64,000 nucleotides of DNA from Candidatus Anaerostipes excrementavium. GTDB lineage: Bacteria; Bacillota; Clostridia; Lachnospirales; Lachnospiraceae. Below, one piece after another: positions 9,113 to 16,892 of this stretch. The notes below the pieces were generated by a model. The model searched no databases. It was given only the letters and a program-made list of their open reading frames with translations, and had not been told where the DNA came from. The DNA is taken from positions 1-64,000 of the forward strand of contig DXEM01000034.1 in assembly GCA_019114985.1 (NCBI GenBank), written 5' to 3'. Every line of letters starts with the position of its first letter. The first letter of the stretch is position 1. The position numbers and the translations under genes were made by a program.

Positions 9113-9122
9113 AGGAAGGTTG

Positions 9123-9869
9123 ATGAGAGTGGAGTCTAAAAAGGAAACAACTTATACATATAAAGTTGAAGACAGCGCATCCAGAATGGATGACATTTTG
9201 GATGTAAATGATAACGACTATGAAGATAATAAAAACGATATACCATCTCGAAATAAACTTACATATAAAAACGGTTATTATGTTAATGTAACGGCATTGT
9301 TTATTGATATTGTGGATTCATCCAAATTGACGGATGGCAACAGGAGACCAACACTAGCAAAAATGTATAGGGCATTTTTGTCAGAATGTGTAGCAATTAT
9401 GAACTCATGGGAAATGTGTAAGGAGATTAATATTAGTGGGGATTGTGTTTGGGGAGTTTTTGAAACACCAAAAAAATCAGATGTCGATGATGTGATTTCA
9501 GTAGCAGCACAACTTAATAGCATGATTAAAATTCTTAACTACAAATTGCAGAAAAAGAAATATGATACTATATCGGTGGGAATAGGAATTGATGATGGAC
9601 GTGCATTAATGGTAAAAGCGGGTTATTCTGGAAGTGGAATTAATGAAATTGTTTGGATGGGAGATGTTGTGAATACAGCTTGCCATTTAGCAAATAAAGC
9701 GGGGAGAGGAATTCGCAATAGAATTATTGTAACAGAACAGATTTATAGTAACTTAAACGATGAGCATAAAGGAATGCTATCAAGCTATACTGATGGAACA
9801 ACAACGAGATACGAAGGAAATATTATTAGAACCAGTATGGAAAATTGGTATAAAGAAAATTGTAAATAA
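9123..9869 (+). CDS. Second class III nucleotide cyclase of the Pycsar-like locus
   Basis: This 248-residue protein is almost entirely a class III cyclase domain (about 50-240) after an acidic N-terminal tail. The metal aspartates are D62 (LFIDIVDSS) and D107 (SGDCVWG), and the catalytic Asn is N184 (DVVNTA). The position four after that Asn, normally Arg, is His188. It is related to but clearly different from the larger cyclase at 7128-8552, so it is not a recent duplicate. ATG 9123 lies five bases after AAGGAAGG. A second cyclase next to one effector is unusual for Pycsar. It may form a heterodimer with the first, sense a different trigger, or be catalytically altered. It is the last gene of the AT-rich island. 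Confidence 0.78.
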   Translation: MRVESKKETTYTYKVEDSASRMDDILDVNDNDYEDNKNDIPSRNKLTYKNGYYVNVTALFIDIVDSSKLTDGNRRPTLAKMYRAFLSECVAIMNSWEMCKEINISGDCVWGVFETPKKSDVDDVISVAAQLNSMIKILNYKLQKKKYDTISVGIGIDDGRALMVKAGYSGSGINEIVWMGDVVNTACHLANKAGRGIRNRIIVTEQIYSNLNDEHKGMLSSYTDGTTTRYEGNIIRTSMENWYKENCK

Positions 9870-9877
9870 CTTTTATC

Positions 9878-10045
9878 TTGATATGTTTCCTTTTACGACC
9901 AAGAGGACAAAAACACCTATGGATCAAGTCGGACGAACCGCTAGGAAAAAGACGTACTTCCTGTCCTCTCGAGCCATGTAGAAAGTGTCGTAAGTTTGAG
10001 CAGAAATTGAGGACAAAAGAAAAAGTGCCGCAATCCGGCGGATGA
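9878..10045 (+). pseudogene. Small basic, cysteine-bearing reading frame, possible gene remnant at the island edge
   Basis: From TTG 9878 to TGA 10043-10045 one frame encodes about 55 residues, rich in Arg/Lys, with CPLEPCRKC. There is no ATG and no good ribosome binding site. Base composition changes from AT-rich to balanced inside it, so it may be the 3' end of a gene cut by insertion of the island, or chance. I do not recognise the product. Confidence 0.25.
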
Positions 10046-10056
10046 AAACGATAAAA

Positions 10057-10098
10057 AGCGTCAGAACGGATATCATAGGAGGGCTTCGTTCTGACGCT
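10057..10098. terminator. Hairpin between island and EAL gene
   Basis: A perfect 11-base inverted repeat AGCGTCAGAAC / GTTCTGACGCT (10057-10067, 10088-10098) lies just beyond the stop of the minus-strand EAL gene. On that strand the stem is followed by TTTTTATCG, so it probably ends EAL transcription. Confidence 0.75.
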
Positions 10099-10114
10099 TC
10101 TATTCATTTAAAGG

Positions 10115-12013
10115 TTACGCTTCAAGCAGCTGGATAATTTCTTGATCCGAGAGCGGTTTCGAAAAGTAGTATCCCTGGAAGAAGTCGATGCTCCATTCGG
10201 AAAGCAGGCGCGCCTCTTGTTCGGTTTCAACACCTTCCGCAACGATTAAGAATCCCTGCTTCTTTATCCCCTTACACAAATCTCTGTAAAAATCCGCTTT
10301 TTTAGCGGATTCACATATTCCCCGAAGCAAAGACCGGTCCATTTTCACTGTAGAGTAAGGCAGGCTTAAAACGGTATTTAGATTGGCATAGCCGGATCCA
10401 AAATCATCCAGACAGATCTTCATCCCTTCTTTTTGCAGCTGTCTGATAAATTGGAACGTTTCCTGCGTATATTCTGTTGCGGTTGTCTCCGTAATTTCAA
10501 ACTGAATTTTGGAAAATGGAATGGAGTATGCGCGTATAATAGACAACAGCTTTTCGCAATATCCCGGTTCCAGTAACTCGCAGGGAGATAAATTGATTTT
10601 TATGTTACGAATATTTTCCAGAGATTTTTCGTTTTCTTTTATAAAGCGGCATATTTTTGTAAGCTGAAGCTGTGTGATGGTAGTCGCCCAGCCATTTTCT
10701 ACAGCAATTTGGATGAATAACTCCGGAGAGATCCAGCCGAGCACCGGATGTTTCAGACGGCTCAGCGCTTCCAATGAAACATATCTTTTGTGTGTCGCAG
10801 AATATACAGGCTGATACCAGACTTGGAACAAATCCTTTTTGATTGCCGTATATAAAAAATGTTCAACTTCCAGTTCATAGTCAAATCTCTTTTTCAATTC
10901 AAAGGAGTCATTCATTACCGTTACATCTTTTCGCATCAAAGCACGGCGGATCAAAAAATCTGTATAAGCTTTCAATTCTTTTATGTTTTTCGTATGTTCC
11001 AAATCAACTTCTGTCAGAAGTGCACGGCATTTGAGGTTTTTATTATCGATAAACACGCCCTGTTTCAGCCAGTATGTTATCTTTTTCGTCAGCTCTGTCA
11101 GTTCGCTGCTGTCTTGACTGCAATAAACGAATCGGTTGGATGAAACATAAAACATGGGTAAGTGTCCGCCTAATTTATTTAGCTGCTCTGCGATTTCTAC
11201 GATTAGTTTCTTTTCCGTCTGACCAATATAAATATAACCTGCATATTCCAGATTATGAAAGTCCACCACAAGCAATGAACCTTTCCAATGATTTTCTCTG
11301 TCCCGCATCCAGACACGAAAATAGTTTGCGTTAAAAACATTGGTTTCTTCATCTATGTACGCATACGGATTTTTCAACAAAATATAGAGAACCAATGAAG
11401 CAATTGCCATTGCAAATCCCAAAAATAACTGGATATGGAGAAATTGCTGGACGAATAGTCCTAAAACGGCAATCGCATTCGCTTCTAAAAGGGCTTTCGT
11501 TTCTTCTTTGCCGATTCGCTTCCAGCATTTTAATGCAAAGCAAAAATTAAGAATAAAATATATCATCAAGGAAACAGAATATATTTCAAAAAATGTTCCT
11601 GCCCGAAGGAGTCCTTGATCTGCAAATGAAATAATCGTTGTCTGGGTATCGGCAATGACCAGGATTGCGCCGAACACCCATGCGGCAAACCCCGCCAGTG
11701 TAATTTGTTTTTCCTGCCGTTCATAATCGTGGCACATAGTCAGTGTAAATCGAAGCAGTTCAAAAGGGAGAGTAATATTTATCAAATAGATTAAGGCAGC
11801 GAGTACCAGGATAATCTGATTATTTTTCTCCAGCTGAAACATTTGCAGACGAGTCAAAGCGATGCCGAGCAGACAGTGAAGAATGCCCAGGACAACAATT
11901 ATTATAAATACTTTAGAATTTTTATCCCATAAAGTGCGCTGTCTTAAAAAATGGAAAAAGAGCTCGATAAATAATATGAGCGCAGCCCACAAAAAATAAT
12001 CATTCCAATTCAT
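10115..12013 (-). CDS. Membrane c-di-GMP phosphodiesterase (7TM-degenerate GGDEF-EAL)
   Basis: This 632-residue protein has about seven predicted membrane helices in the first 210 residues, then a degenerate GGDEF-like domain lacking the signature (SSNRFVYC at its place), then an EAL domain from about residue 390. The EAL domain carries the key phosphodiesterase residues: SLEALSR, KINLSP, FEITETT, LDDFGSG, VKMDRS, VAEGVE and QGYYFSKP. It should hydrolyse c-di-GMP to pGpG at the membrane. The start is ATG with GGGAGG upstream. It is transcribed away from the HD-GYP and GGDEF genes and lies near a c-di-GMP riboswitch operon, suggesting local control of that signal. Confidence 0.9.
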   Translation of the reverse strand: MNWNDYFLWAALILFIELFFHFLRQRTLWDKNSKVFIIIVVLGILHCLLGIALTRLQMFQLEKNNQIILVLAALIYLINITLPFELLRFTLTMCHDYERQEKQITLAGFAAWVFGAILVIADTQTTIISFADQGLLRAGTFFEIYSVSLMIYFILNFCFALKCWKRIGKEETKALLEANAIAVLGLFVQQFLHIQLFLGFAMAIASLVLYILLKNPYAYIDEETNVFNANYFRVWMRDRENHWKGSLLVVDFHNLEYAGYIYIGQTEKKLIVEIAEQLNKLGGHLPMFYVSSNRFVYCSQDSSELTELTKKITYWLKQGVFIDNKNLKCRALLTEVDLEHTKNIKELKAYTDFLIRRALMRKDVTVMNDSFELKKRFDYELEVEHFLYTAIKKDLFQVWYQPVYSATHKRYVSLEALSRLKHPVLGWISPELFIQIAVENGWATTITQLQLTKICRFIKENEKSLENIRNIKINLSPCELLEPGYCEKLLSIIRAYSIPFSKIQFEITETTATEYTQETFQFIRQLQKEGMKICLDDFGSGYANLNTVLSLPYSTVKMDRSLLRGICESAKKADFYRDLCKGIKKQGFLIVAEGVETEQEARLLSEWSIDFFQGYYFSKPLSDQEIIQLLEA

Positions 12014-12193
12014 TCTATCCTCCCAAATTGTATTTTATCCAACGAAATTAATTCAAATTTCCATATATATCAAAAGTTAAAATATGTAGAACATTGTATC
12101 ATAAGTTCGACAAATTAACTATTATTATTTTTTGAACATAAGAAAAGTCTTTTTGGCACTGAAGTGTTAATAGTTTTGGAAATTTTGTATACC

Positions 12194-12222
12194 TTGTGTG
12201 TAAAAATAGAATATGGTATACT
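12194..12222 (+). promoter_or_regulatory. Promoter of the HD-GYP gene
   Basis: TTGTGT (12194-12199), a 17-base spacer and TATACT (12217-12222) lie about 40 bases before the GTG start. The 250-base divergent region holds nothing else recognisable beyond AT-rich sequence. Confidence 0.5.
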
Positions 12223-12264
12223 TAAAAAAACGAATTGAGACTATTTTATATGAGGGATACATAG

Positions 12265-13341
12265 GTGGAAACGAACGCAGAACAGACAGCAGGAACAGTC
12301 CTGATTGTAGATGACAATATGATAAACAGAGCGGTGCTGGAGAATATATTTGCGCCGCAGTATACGGTAATAGAAGCTGAGAATGGGAAGGAAGCGCTGG
12401 ATATGCTCATGGAGCATCGTGAAGAGATATGTGCGGTAATCCTCGATGTCATTATGCCGGTAATGGATGGCATTGAAGCTTTAGAGAAGATGAACATTTT
12501 AGGGATTACAGAGCAGATACCGGTATTTCTTATTACTTCGGAGACTGCAGACGATACGCTCAAGAAGGCATATGGTCTTGGAGTAATGGACGTTGTGGCG
12601 AAACCTGTTGTGCCGTATGTTGTTCAGCGCCGTATCGGTTCCGTGATAGAATTATTCAGTGCAAGGAAACGTTTGAATGCGAAGGTTATAGAGCAGCAGA
12701 ATGAGATCATCGCACAGCAGGATCATATCATTGAGCTGAATATCGGTATGATCGAAGCGCTGTCAACTGCGATCGAATTTCGAAGCGGCGAGTCCGGAGA
12801 ACATGTCCGCCGTATCCACGATATAACAGAGTATCTGCTGAAAAATACCGAGCTGGGAGAAGGACTAAGTGACCAGGATATTATGGATATCTCACTTGCA
12901 TCCATCATGCATGACGTTGGGAAGATTTCCATACCGGACGCAATACTGAATAAGCCGGGCAGACTGACGCCGGAAGAATTTGAGATTATGAAGACACATA
13001 CGACACAAGGCGGACAGCTGCTGGAGAGAATTCCGCAGATGAAGGAACATGAAACTTTTCATTATGCATATGATATTGCTCTTCACCATCACGAACGTTA
13101 TGATGGAAGAGGTTACCCGGACGGGCTGAAAGGAGATGAGATATCTCTTTGGGCTCAGATCGTCTCATTGGCAGATGTGTATGATGCACTCACGAGCAAA
13201 CGTGTATATAAGGATGCGTTTGATGCTGATGAGGCAATACAGATGATGAAGGATGGAAAGTGCGGAGTATTCAATCCGGAATATTTGGCAATATTTTTAC
13301 GGGAAGAGCCGCGGATCAGAGAATTCTACAGGAGAACATAA
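12265..13341 (+). CDS. Response regulator with HD-GYP output domain
   Basis: This 358-residue protein has an N-terminal receiver domain (about 8-125). It contains the acidic pair VDDN, the phospho-acceptor in ILDVIMPVMDG and the conserved lysine in VAKPV. A short linker leads to an HD-GYP phosphodiesterase domain (about 155-345) with the metal motif MHDVGKISIP and HHHERYDGRGYP. It would degrade c-di-GMP in response to phosphorylation by a histidine kinase. The hybrid kinase at 25184-27703 is one candidate partner, by proximity only. GTG 12265 is the best start; an upstream ATG is out of frame and stops at once. Confidence 0.93.
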   Translation: METNAEQTAGTVLIVDDNMINRAVLENIFAPQYTVIEAENGKEALDMLMEHREEICAVILDVIMPVMDGIEALEKMNILGITEQIPVFLITSETADDTLKKAYGLGVMDVVAKPVVPYVVQRRIGSVIELFSARKRLNAKVIEQQNEIIAQQDHIIELNIGMIEALSTAIEFRSGESGEHVRRIHDITEYLLKNTELGEGLSDQDIMDISLASIMHDVGKISIPDAILNKPGRLTPEEFEIMKTHTTQGGQLLERIPQMKEHETFHYAYDIALHHHERYDGRGYPDGLKGDEISLWAQIVSLADVYDALTSKRVYKDAFDADEAIQMMKDGKCGVFNPEYLAIFLREEPRIREFYRRT

Positions 13342-13439
13342 TAGGATCACTGCAGTACGTTTAGATTCCCCCTTGGAAAGGATCAAAAGATTCCGGGAGT
13401 CAGGAAGATACAAGAGAGAAGGAGAGATATCTCGGTATA

Positions 13440-15023
13440 ATGAAAAGGTTTTTTCGAGAGTTATTAGAGAGTTTCAGGGTGATTTATAAAAAGAATGACA
13501 AAGGGAAGATAGACAAAGAGCCAGAGAAATATATGGAAGAAGCGGTGAGGAAAAACAGATCGCTCTTGTTGTTTGTCAGTATATGGGCAGCGTTATTTCA
13601 GCTGTTTAATTTGTTCCGTGTTTTCGTTTTGTCCGATGCCGGGATCAGTACACGGAACAATTTTATCTATTTTTGTTTTTATCTGTCTTTATTGATCCTT
13701 TGTATCGTATCTATAGGGATGGAGAAGGGATTCCATATGACAAATATGAACCGATACAGGATCCATATGGTCATTGGAACACTGTTCCTTCTTTGGCAGA
13801 CTTTATTCAATGTCTATGACGCAGCACGGGCAGGTTCAGCGGGAAATTTTACTTTATCTGTTGCCTTTATGGCTTTTTCAGCGATATTTGTGATGAAGCC
13901 GCTCTATTTTCTTTTGAATCTAAGCGGTCTGTCGGTTTTGTTCCTGTGTTTGACGAGGCAGACAGTTCCTTTTGGCATGAAATATAACTATGTGTTAATG
14001 ATCGTGCTTTGTTTGGTCGTTTATTATCAAAGATATAAGCATGCGAAAAGAGAGCGTGATCAGCGGCTTGAGATCGAAGCTGTGCAGAAAGCGTATTTAA
14101 CCGAACGGGAACGCTTCCGTCTAACCTATGAACAGTATGAGATTATCTGCCGTTCCGGTCAGCTCATTACGTTTAAATGGAATGTTCAAAGCGGAGATGC
14201 GTACTTTTCCGAACAATGGAGTACGGCGTTAGGTCAGCCGCTGCACGTATCGGATCTGGAGACTTTTGTGAAGAATTCCGAGAGCCTCGAGGAATCGGAT
14301 AAGAAGCAGATACTGACCTATATGGAAAATGTAAAGAAGGGTGTCCCATATCAGAAAGAGGAAATCTGTATTCCGGGAGACGATGGGCTGCTGCACTGGT
14401 ATGAGCTTAGGGCTACCACTCAGGAAAATATGGAGGGACAGCCTGTTTTCGGAATCGGTATATTGCTGGATATTATGGATCAAAAACAGGAAATCAGGAA
14501 AATACGTCAGCGTGCAGAGGTTGATTTTACAGGGATACTCAATAAGCCTGCCATAGAAAAATATGGAAGAGAGCGGATGAAGCAGCTAGATGAAGAAGAA
14601 ATATTCCTTATGCTTATATTGGATCTGGATAATTTTAAGCGTGTAAATGATACGTATGGTCATCCGGTCGGAGATATGGTCTTGGCAGAGGTCGCTTCTC
14701 ATATGAAGGATAATGCTTTTCCCGGAATGCGGGTCGGAAGGATCGGCGGGGATGAATTCGTGGCGCTTTATGCCGGAATTGATACGCTGAGTTTAAGACT
14801 TGCCAACGCATTCGCAGAACGGGTACAAGAATGTATACAAACAATGCAGCTGCCTTGTGGAAACATAGATATCAAAGCCAGCGTCGGAATTGCCGTTCTG
14901 GACAGGGAAAAAGACATGACATTCGATGAACTCTATGCAGAAGCAGATAAGGCTCTCTATGCCGCTAAAAAAGCCGGCAAAGGCAGAATCAGGTGGGGGG
15001 GGTACAAGAAATTTCTCCTGTGA
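13440..15023 (+). CDS. Membrane diguanylate cyclase (TM-PAS-GGDEF)
   Basis: This 527-residue protein would synthesise c-di-GMP. About six hydrophobic helices fill residues 38-200. A PAS-like fold follows (about 225-345, with FKWNVQSGDAYFS). The GGDEF domain lies at about 355-520, with an intact RIGGDEF signature and DLDNFKRVNDTYGHPVGD upstream. No RxxD inhibitory site is seen at the expected place, so product inhibition may be weak. A run of eight G residues near the 3' end (about 14994-15001) could be slippage-prone and would alter only the last few residues. It lies 99 bases after the HD-GYP gene with no terminator between them, so they may be co-transcribed. Confidence 0.92.
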   Translation: MKRFFRELLESFRVIYKKNDKGKIDKEPEKYMEEAVRKNRSLLLFVSIWAALFQLFNLFRVFVLSDAGISTRNNFIYFCFYLSLLILCIVSIGMEKGFHMTNMNRYRIHMVIGTLFLLWQTLFNVYDAARAGSAGNFTLSVAFMAFSAIFVMKPLYFLLNLSGLSVLFLCLTRQTVPFGMKYNYVLMIVLCLVVYYQRYKHAKRERDQRLEIEAVQKAYLTERERFRLTYEQYEIICRSGQLITFKWNVQSGDAYFSEQWSTALGQPLHVSDLETFVKNSESLEESDKKQILTYMENVKKGVPYQKEEICIPGDDGLLHWYELRATTQENMEGQPVFGIGILLDIMDQKQEIRKIRQRAEVDFTGILNKPAIEKYGRERMKQLDEEEIFLMLILDLDNFKRVNDTYGHPVGDMVLAEVASHMKDNAFPGMRVGRIGGDEFVALYAGIDTLSLRLANAFAERVQECIQTMQLPCGNIDIKASVGIAVLDREKDMTFDELYAEADKALYAAKKAGKGRIRWGGYKKFLL

Positions 15024-15116
15024 TAAAGCCGTTTAGAGGCTCTGTGATGCTTCTGAGAAGTGCGTGTTAAATCATGCAGAACCCTATTCTTAAAAGGGAT
15101 AAATTCTCGGATTTGA

Positions 15117-15145
15117 TTGACAGACCTAAAAAGAAATATTAAAAT
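15117..15145 (+). promoter_or_regulatory. Consensus promoter of the polysaccharide operon
   Basis: A perfect TTGACA (15117-15122), a 17-base spacer and TAAAAT (15140-15145) lie about 45 bases before the c-di-GMP riboswitch. Transcription probably starts near 15152, giving a leader of about 225 bases. Confidence 0.8.
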
Positions 15146-15187
15146 AAACTGGCATTCATAAAGAAGAATATGGAGTGCATAAGATGA

Positions 15188-15282
15188 TAATAGGCAAACC
15201 CACTGAAAGGTGGAGGCGCAAAGCTATGAATCTAAGGCAGGATATCAAGTCAGAGATACAATGATTGCTAAGATAGTCAGGC
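15188..15282 (+). promoter_or_regulatory. c-di-GMP-I (GEMM-I) riboswitch aptamer
   Basis: The leader contains the hallmarks of the GEMM-I aptamer in order. GGCAAACC is at 15193-15200. A P2 hairpin follows with a GAAA tetraloop (CCAC-TGAAA-GGTGG). GGCGCAAAGC begins at about 15215. The tetraloop receptor (TATGA / TCTAAGG) follows, then a second hairpin ending in GATAGTCAGGCTGC. Its 3' strand overlaps the 5' arm of an intrinsic terminator. If ligand stabilises the closing stem, it would prevent terminator formation, an ON switch. That direction is inferred from the overlap. It controls the operon that begins at 15378. Confidence 0.9.
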
Positions 15283-15330
15283 TGCAAATATTATTTGGAG
15301 AAGTCCGGATATATTTGCAGCCTTTTTGTT
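15280..15330 (+). terminator. Riboswitch-controlled intrinsic terminator
   Basis: Perfect 12-base arms GGCTGCAAATAT (15280-15291) and ATATTTGCAGCC (15311-15322) are followed by TTTTTGTTT. The left arm uses the last bases of the aptamer, so aptamer and terminator folds compete. Confidence 0.88.
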
Positions 15331-15377
15331 TCATTAGGAAACTTCGTTCTGAGTTTCTTAGAAAGAGAGGTGATGGG

Positions 15378-16073
15378 GTGAACGAAGTACTGCGTCAAGA
15401 GAAGAAGTATTTGATGACTCTCCAAAATGTAAAAAAACTAACGGGGAAATTGAGTCAGGTGTTGGTTGAAGATGAACATAACGGTGCAGACGGGTATAGT
15501 ATACGGTCATTATATTTTGATACGCCGTACGATGATGATTTTCAGGATAAGGTAGATGGTCTTCTGCTGAGAAAAAAGATACGCCTTCGAATTTATGATC
15601 CGAAAGCAAAGACAGCGAAGCTGGAGATGAAGCAGAAGGAGGGGATGTATCAGAGAAAGCGGTCGCTGAAGCTTTCCAGAGAGGATGCAAAGGCGCTGAT
15701 TCGCGGCGATTACGGAGTGCTTTTAAAGTATTCAGAACCGTTCGCAGCAGAATGCTACGGCGTTATGTGCATGAAGGGATACCGCCCGAAAACGGTGGTG
15801 GAATATCTTAGAAAGGCTTACATAGCAAAAGAAAATTCGATCAGGGTTACGTTTGATTCCAAGATTATAGCCACAGAGGCGAGATATGATATTTTTGCAG
15901 AAGATTTGAATTTTTATCCGGTGCTTGATCCCTTCAATGCGGTGCTGGAAGTGAAATACAATGGATTTTTGCTTAGCTATATCAAGAATCTTCTTGATTC
16001 CGCGGACCGCTCGGAGCTGTCTGTAAGCAAATATTGTCTCGCAAGAGGAATCAGCTGCGGATTTGTGGTTTAG
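15378..16073 (+). CDS. VTC-domain protein (polyphosphate polymerase-like)
   Basis: This 231-residue protein matches the VTC catalytic fold. It has RQEKKYLM at the N-terminus, SIRSLYFDTPYDDDF, a basic KIRLRIYD, KLEMKQKEG, and a C-terminal E.KYNG...Y motif (EVKYNGFLLSYIKN). In yeast VTC4 this triphosphate tunnel enzyme makes polyphosphate. The bacterial homologues paired with DUF4956 and CotH are less well understood. GTG 15378 is preferred, with AGAGAGG upstream; the open frame extends into the terminator hairpin, which cannot be coding. It is the first gene behind the c-di-GMP riboswitch and precedes a DUF4956 gene, a pairing seen repeatedly in bacteria. Confidence 0.88.
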   Translation: MNEVLRQEKKYLMTLQNVKKLTGKLSQVLVEDEHNGADGYSIRSLYFDTPYDDDFQDKVDGLLLRKKIRLRIYDPKAKTAKLEMKQKEGMYQRKRSLKLSREDAKALIRGDYGVLLKYSEPFAAECYGVMCMKGYRPKTVVEYLRKAYIAKENSIRVTFDSKIIATEARYDIFAEDLNFYPVLDPFNAVLEVKYNGFLLSYIKNLLDSADRSELSVSKYCLARGISCGFVV

Positions 16074-16136
16074 AGAATTGTCTCCGGCGGTGCATAGCAC
16101 GGCTGAGATGAAATAAATATAAAAAGGAGAAGAAGT

Positions 16137-16814
16137 ATGAAAAAACTGATTTTAGACGCCATTGAGGCGAGTGGTGATCTGTCAGCGGAAGCGATCATTA
16201 TAAGACTGTGTGCAGCGACCATCATTGCAGGATTTATCTTTCTGTCCTACAGAATTTCTCATGATGGAAGCATATACAGCAGTAAGTTTAATATCTCTCT
16301 TGTTGTACTGACACTTGTTACCACGACGGTTATGATTGTTATAGGAAATCATATCACGTTGTCACTTGGTATGGTAGGTGCGCTGTCTATTGTTCGTTTC
16401 CGTACGGCAGTCAAAGACTCACGGGACGCGATCTATATTTTCTGGTGCATTACCGTGGGAATCTGCTGCGGTGCAGGGGACTACGTCGTTGCATCATGCG
16501 GAAGTGTATTTATCTTCGTGATTTTGCTGTTGTTCGGCAGAGTCAAGAATGACAATCGCATGCTTCTCATTATTCGGACAGCGCGGGTGAATGAGGAGAA
16601 AGTAGAAGCGCTGATTTTCCAGTATTTTAAAGGAAAAGCCCAGATGCGGGTAAAGAACACGACGGAGAAGAGCGCAGAGTTTATTTATGAGTTAAGCAAG
16701 AAGACGCTGGATCAGACGAAATCAAATGACAAAGGCATCACAGCGGCAGTGTATGAGATTGGGAATATTGAGTACTGCAATCTTGTGATGCAGAATGATG
16801 AGATTGGAAGCTGA
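16137..16814 (+). CDS. DUF4956 membrane protein
   Basis: This 225-residue protein has three to four membrane helices in its first 135 residues and a soluble C-terminal domain. The motif SLGMVGALSIVRFRTAVKD between helices is the signature of DUF4956, a family found next to VTC-domain proteins. The start follows AAAGGAG. Function is unknown; the fixed pairing with VTC proteins suggests a membrane partner for phosphate-polymer or polysaccharide assembly. It lies 63 bases after the VTC gene in the same operon. Confidence 0.88.
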   Translation: MKKLILDAIEASGDLSAEAIIIRLCAATIIAGFIFLSYRISHDGSIYSSKFNISLVVLTLVTTTVMIVIGNHITLSLGMVGALSIVRFRTAVKDSRDAIYIFWCITVGICCGAGDYVVASCGSVFIFVILLLFGRVKNDNRMLLIIRTARVNEEKVEALIFQYFKGKAQMRVKNTTEKSAEFIYELSKKTLDQTKSNDKGITAAVYEIGNIEYCNLVMQNDEIGS

Positions 16815-16847
16815 TGTTTTATCCTTCCAGGATCTTGGGAGGATAAG

Positions 16848-16892
16848 ATGAAGAAATCAAAAGCAGAAAAGGAAAGTAGGTGGATGAGGTGA
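16848..16892 (+). CDS. Possible 14-residue leader peptide before cotH-like gene
   Basis: An ATG at 16848 with a strong GGGAGG ribosome binding site opens a 14-codon frame, rich in Lys/Glu, that stops at TGA 16890-16892. It overlaps the GTG start region of the CotH gene (16880/16889). It may couple translation of CotH. The alternative is a frameshift that removed the native start. Too short for a firm call. Confidence 0.3.
   Translation: MKKSKAEKESRWMR

Noticed and set aside
15210-15377. N-terminal extension of the VTC protein into the leader
   Set aside because: This stretch is the riboswitch and terminator. GTG 15378 has its own ribosome binding site and begins at the conserved domain.
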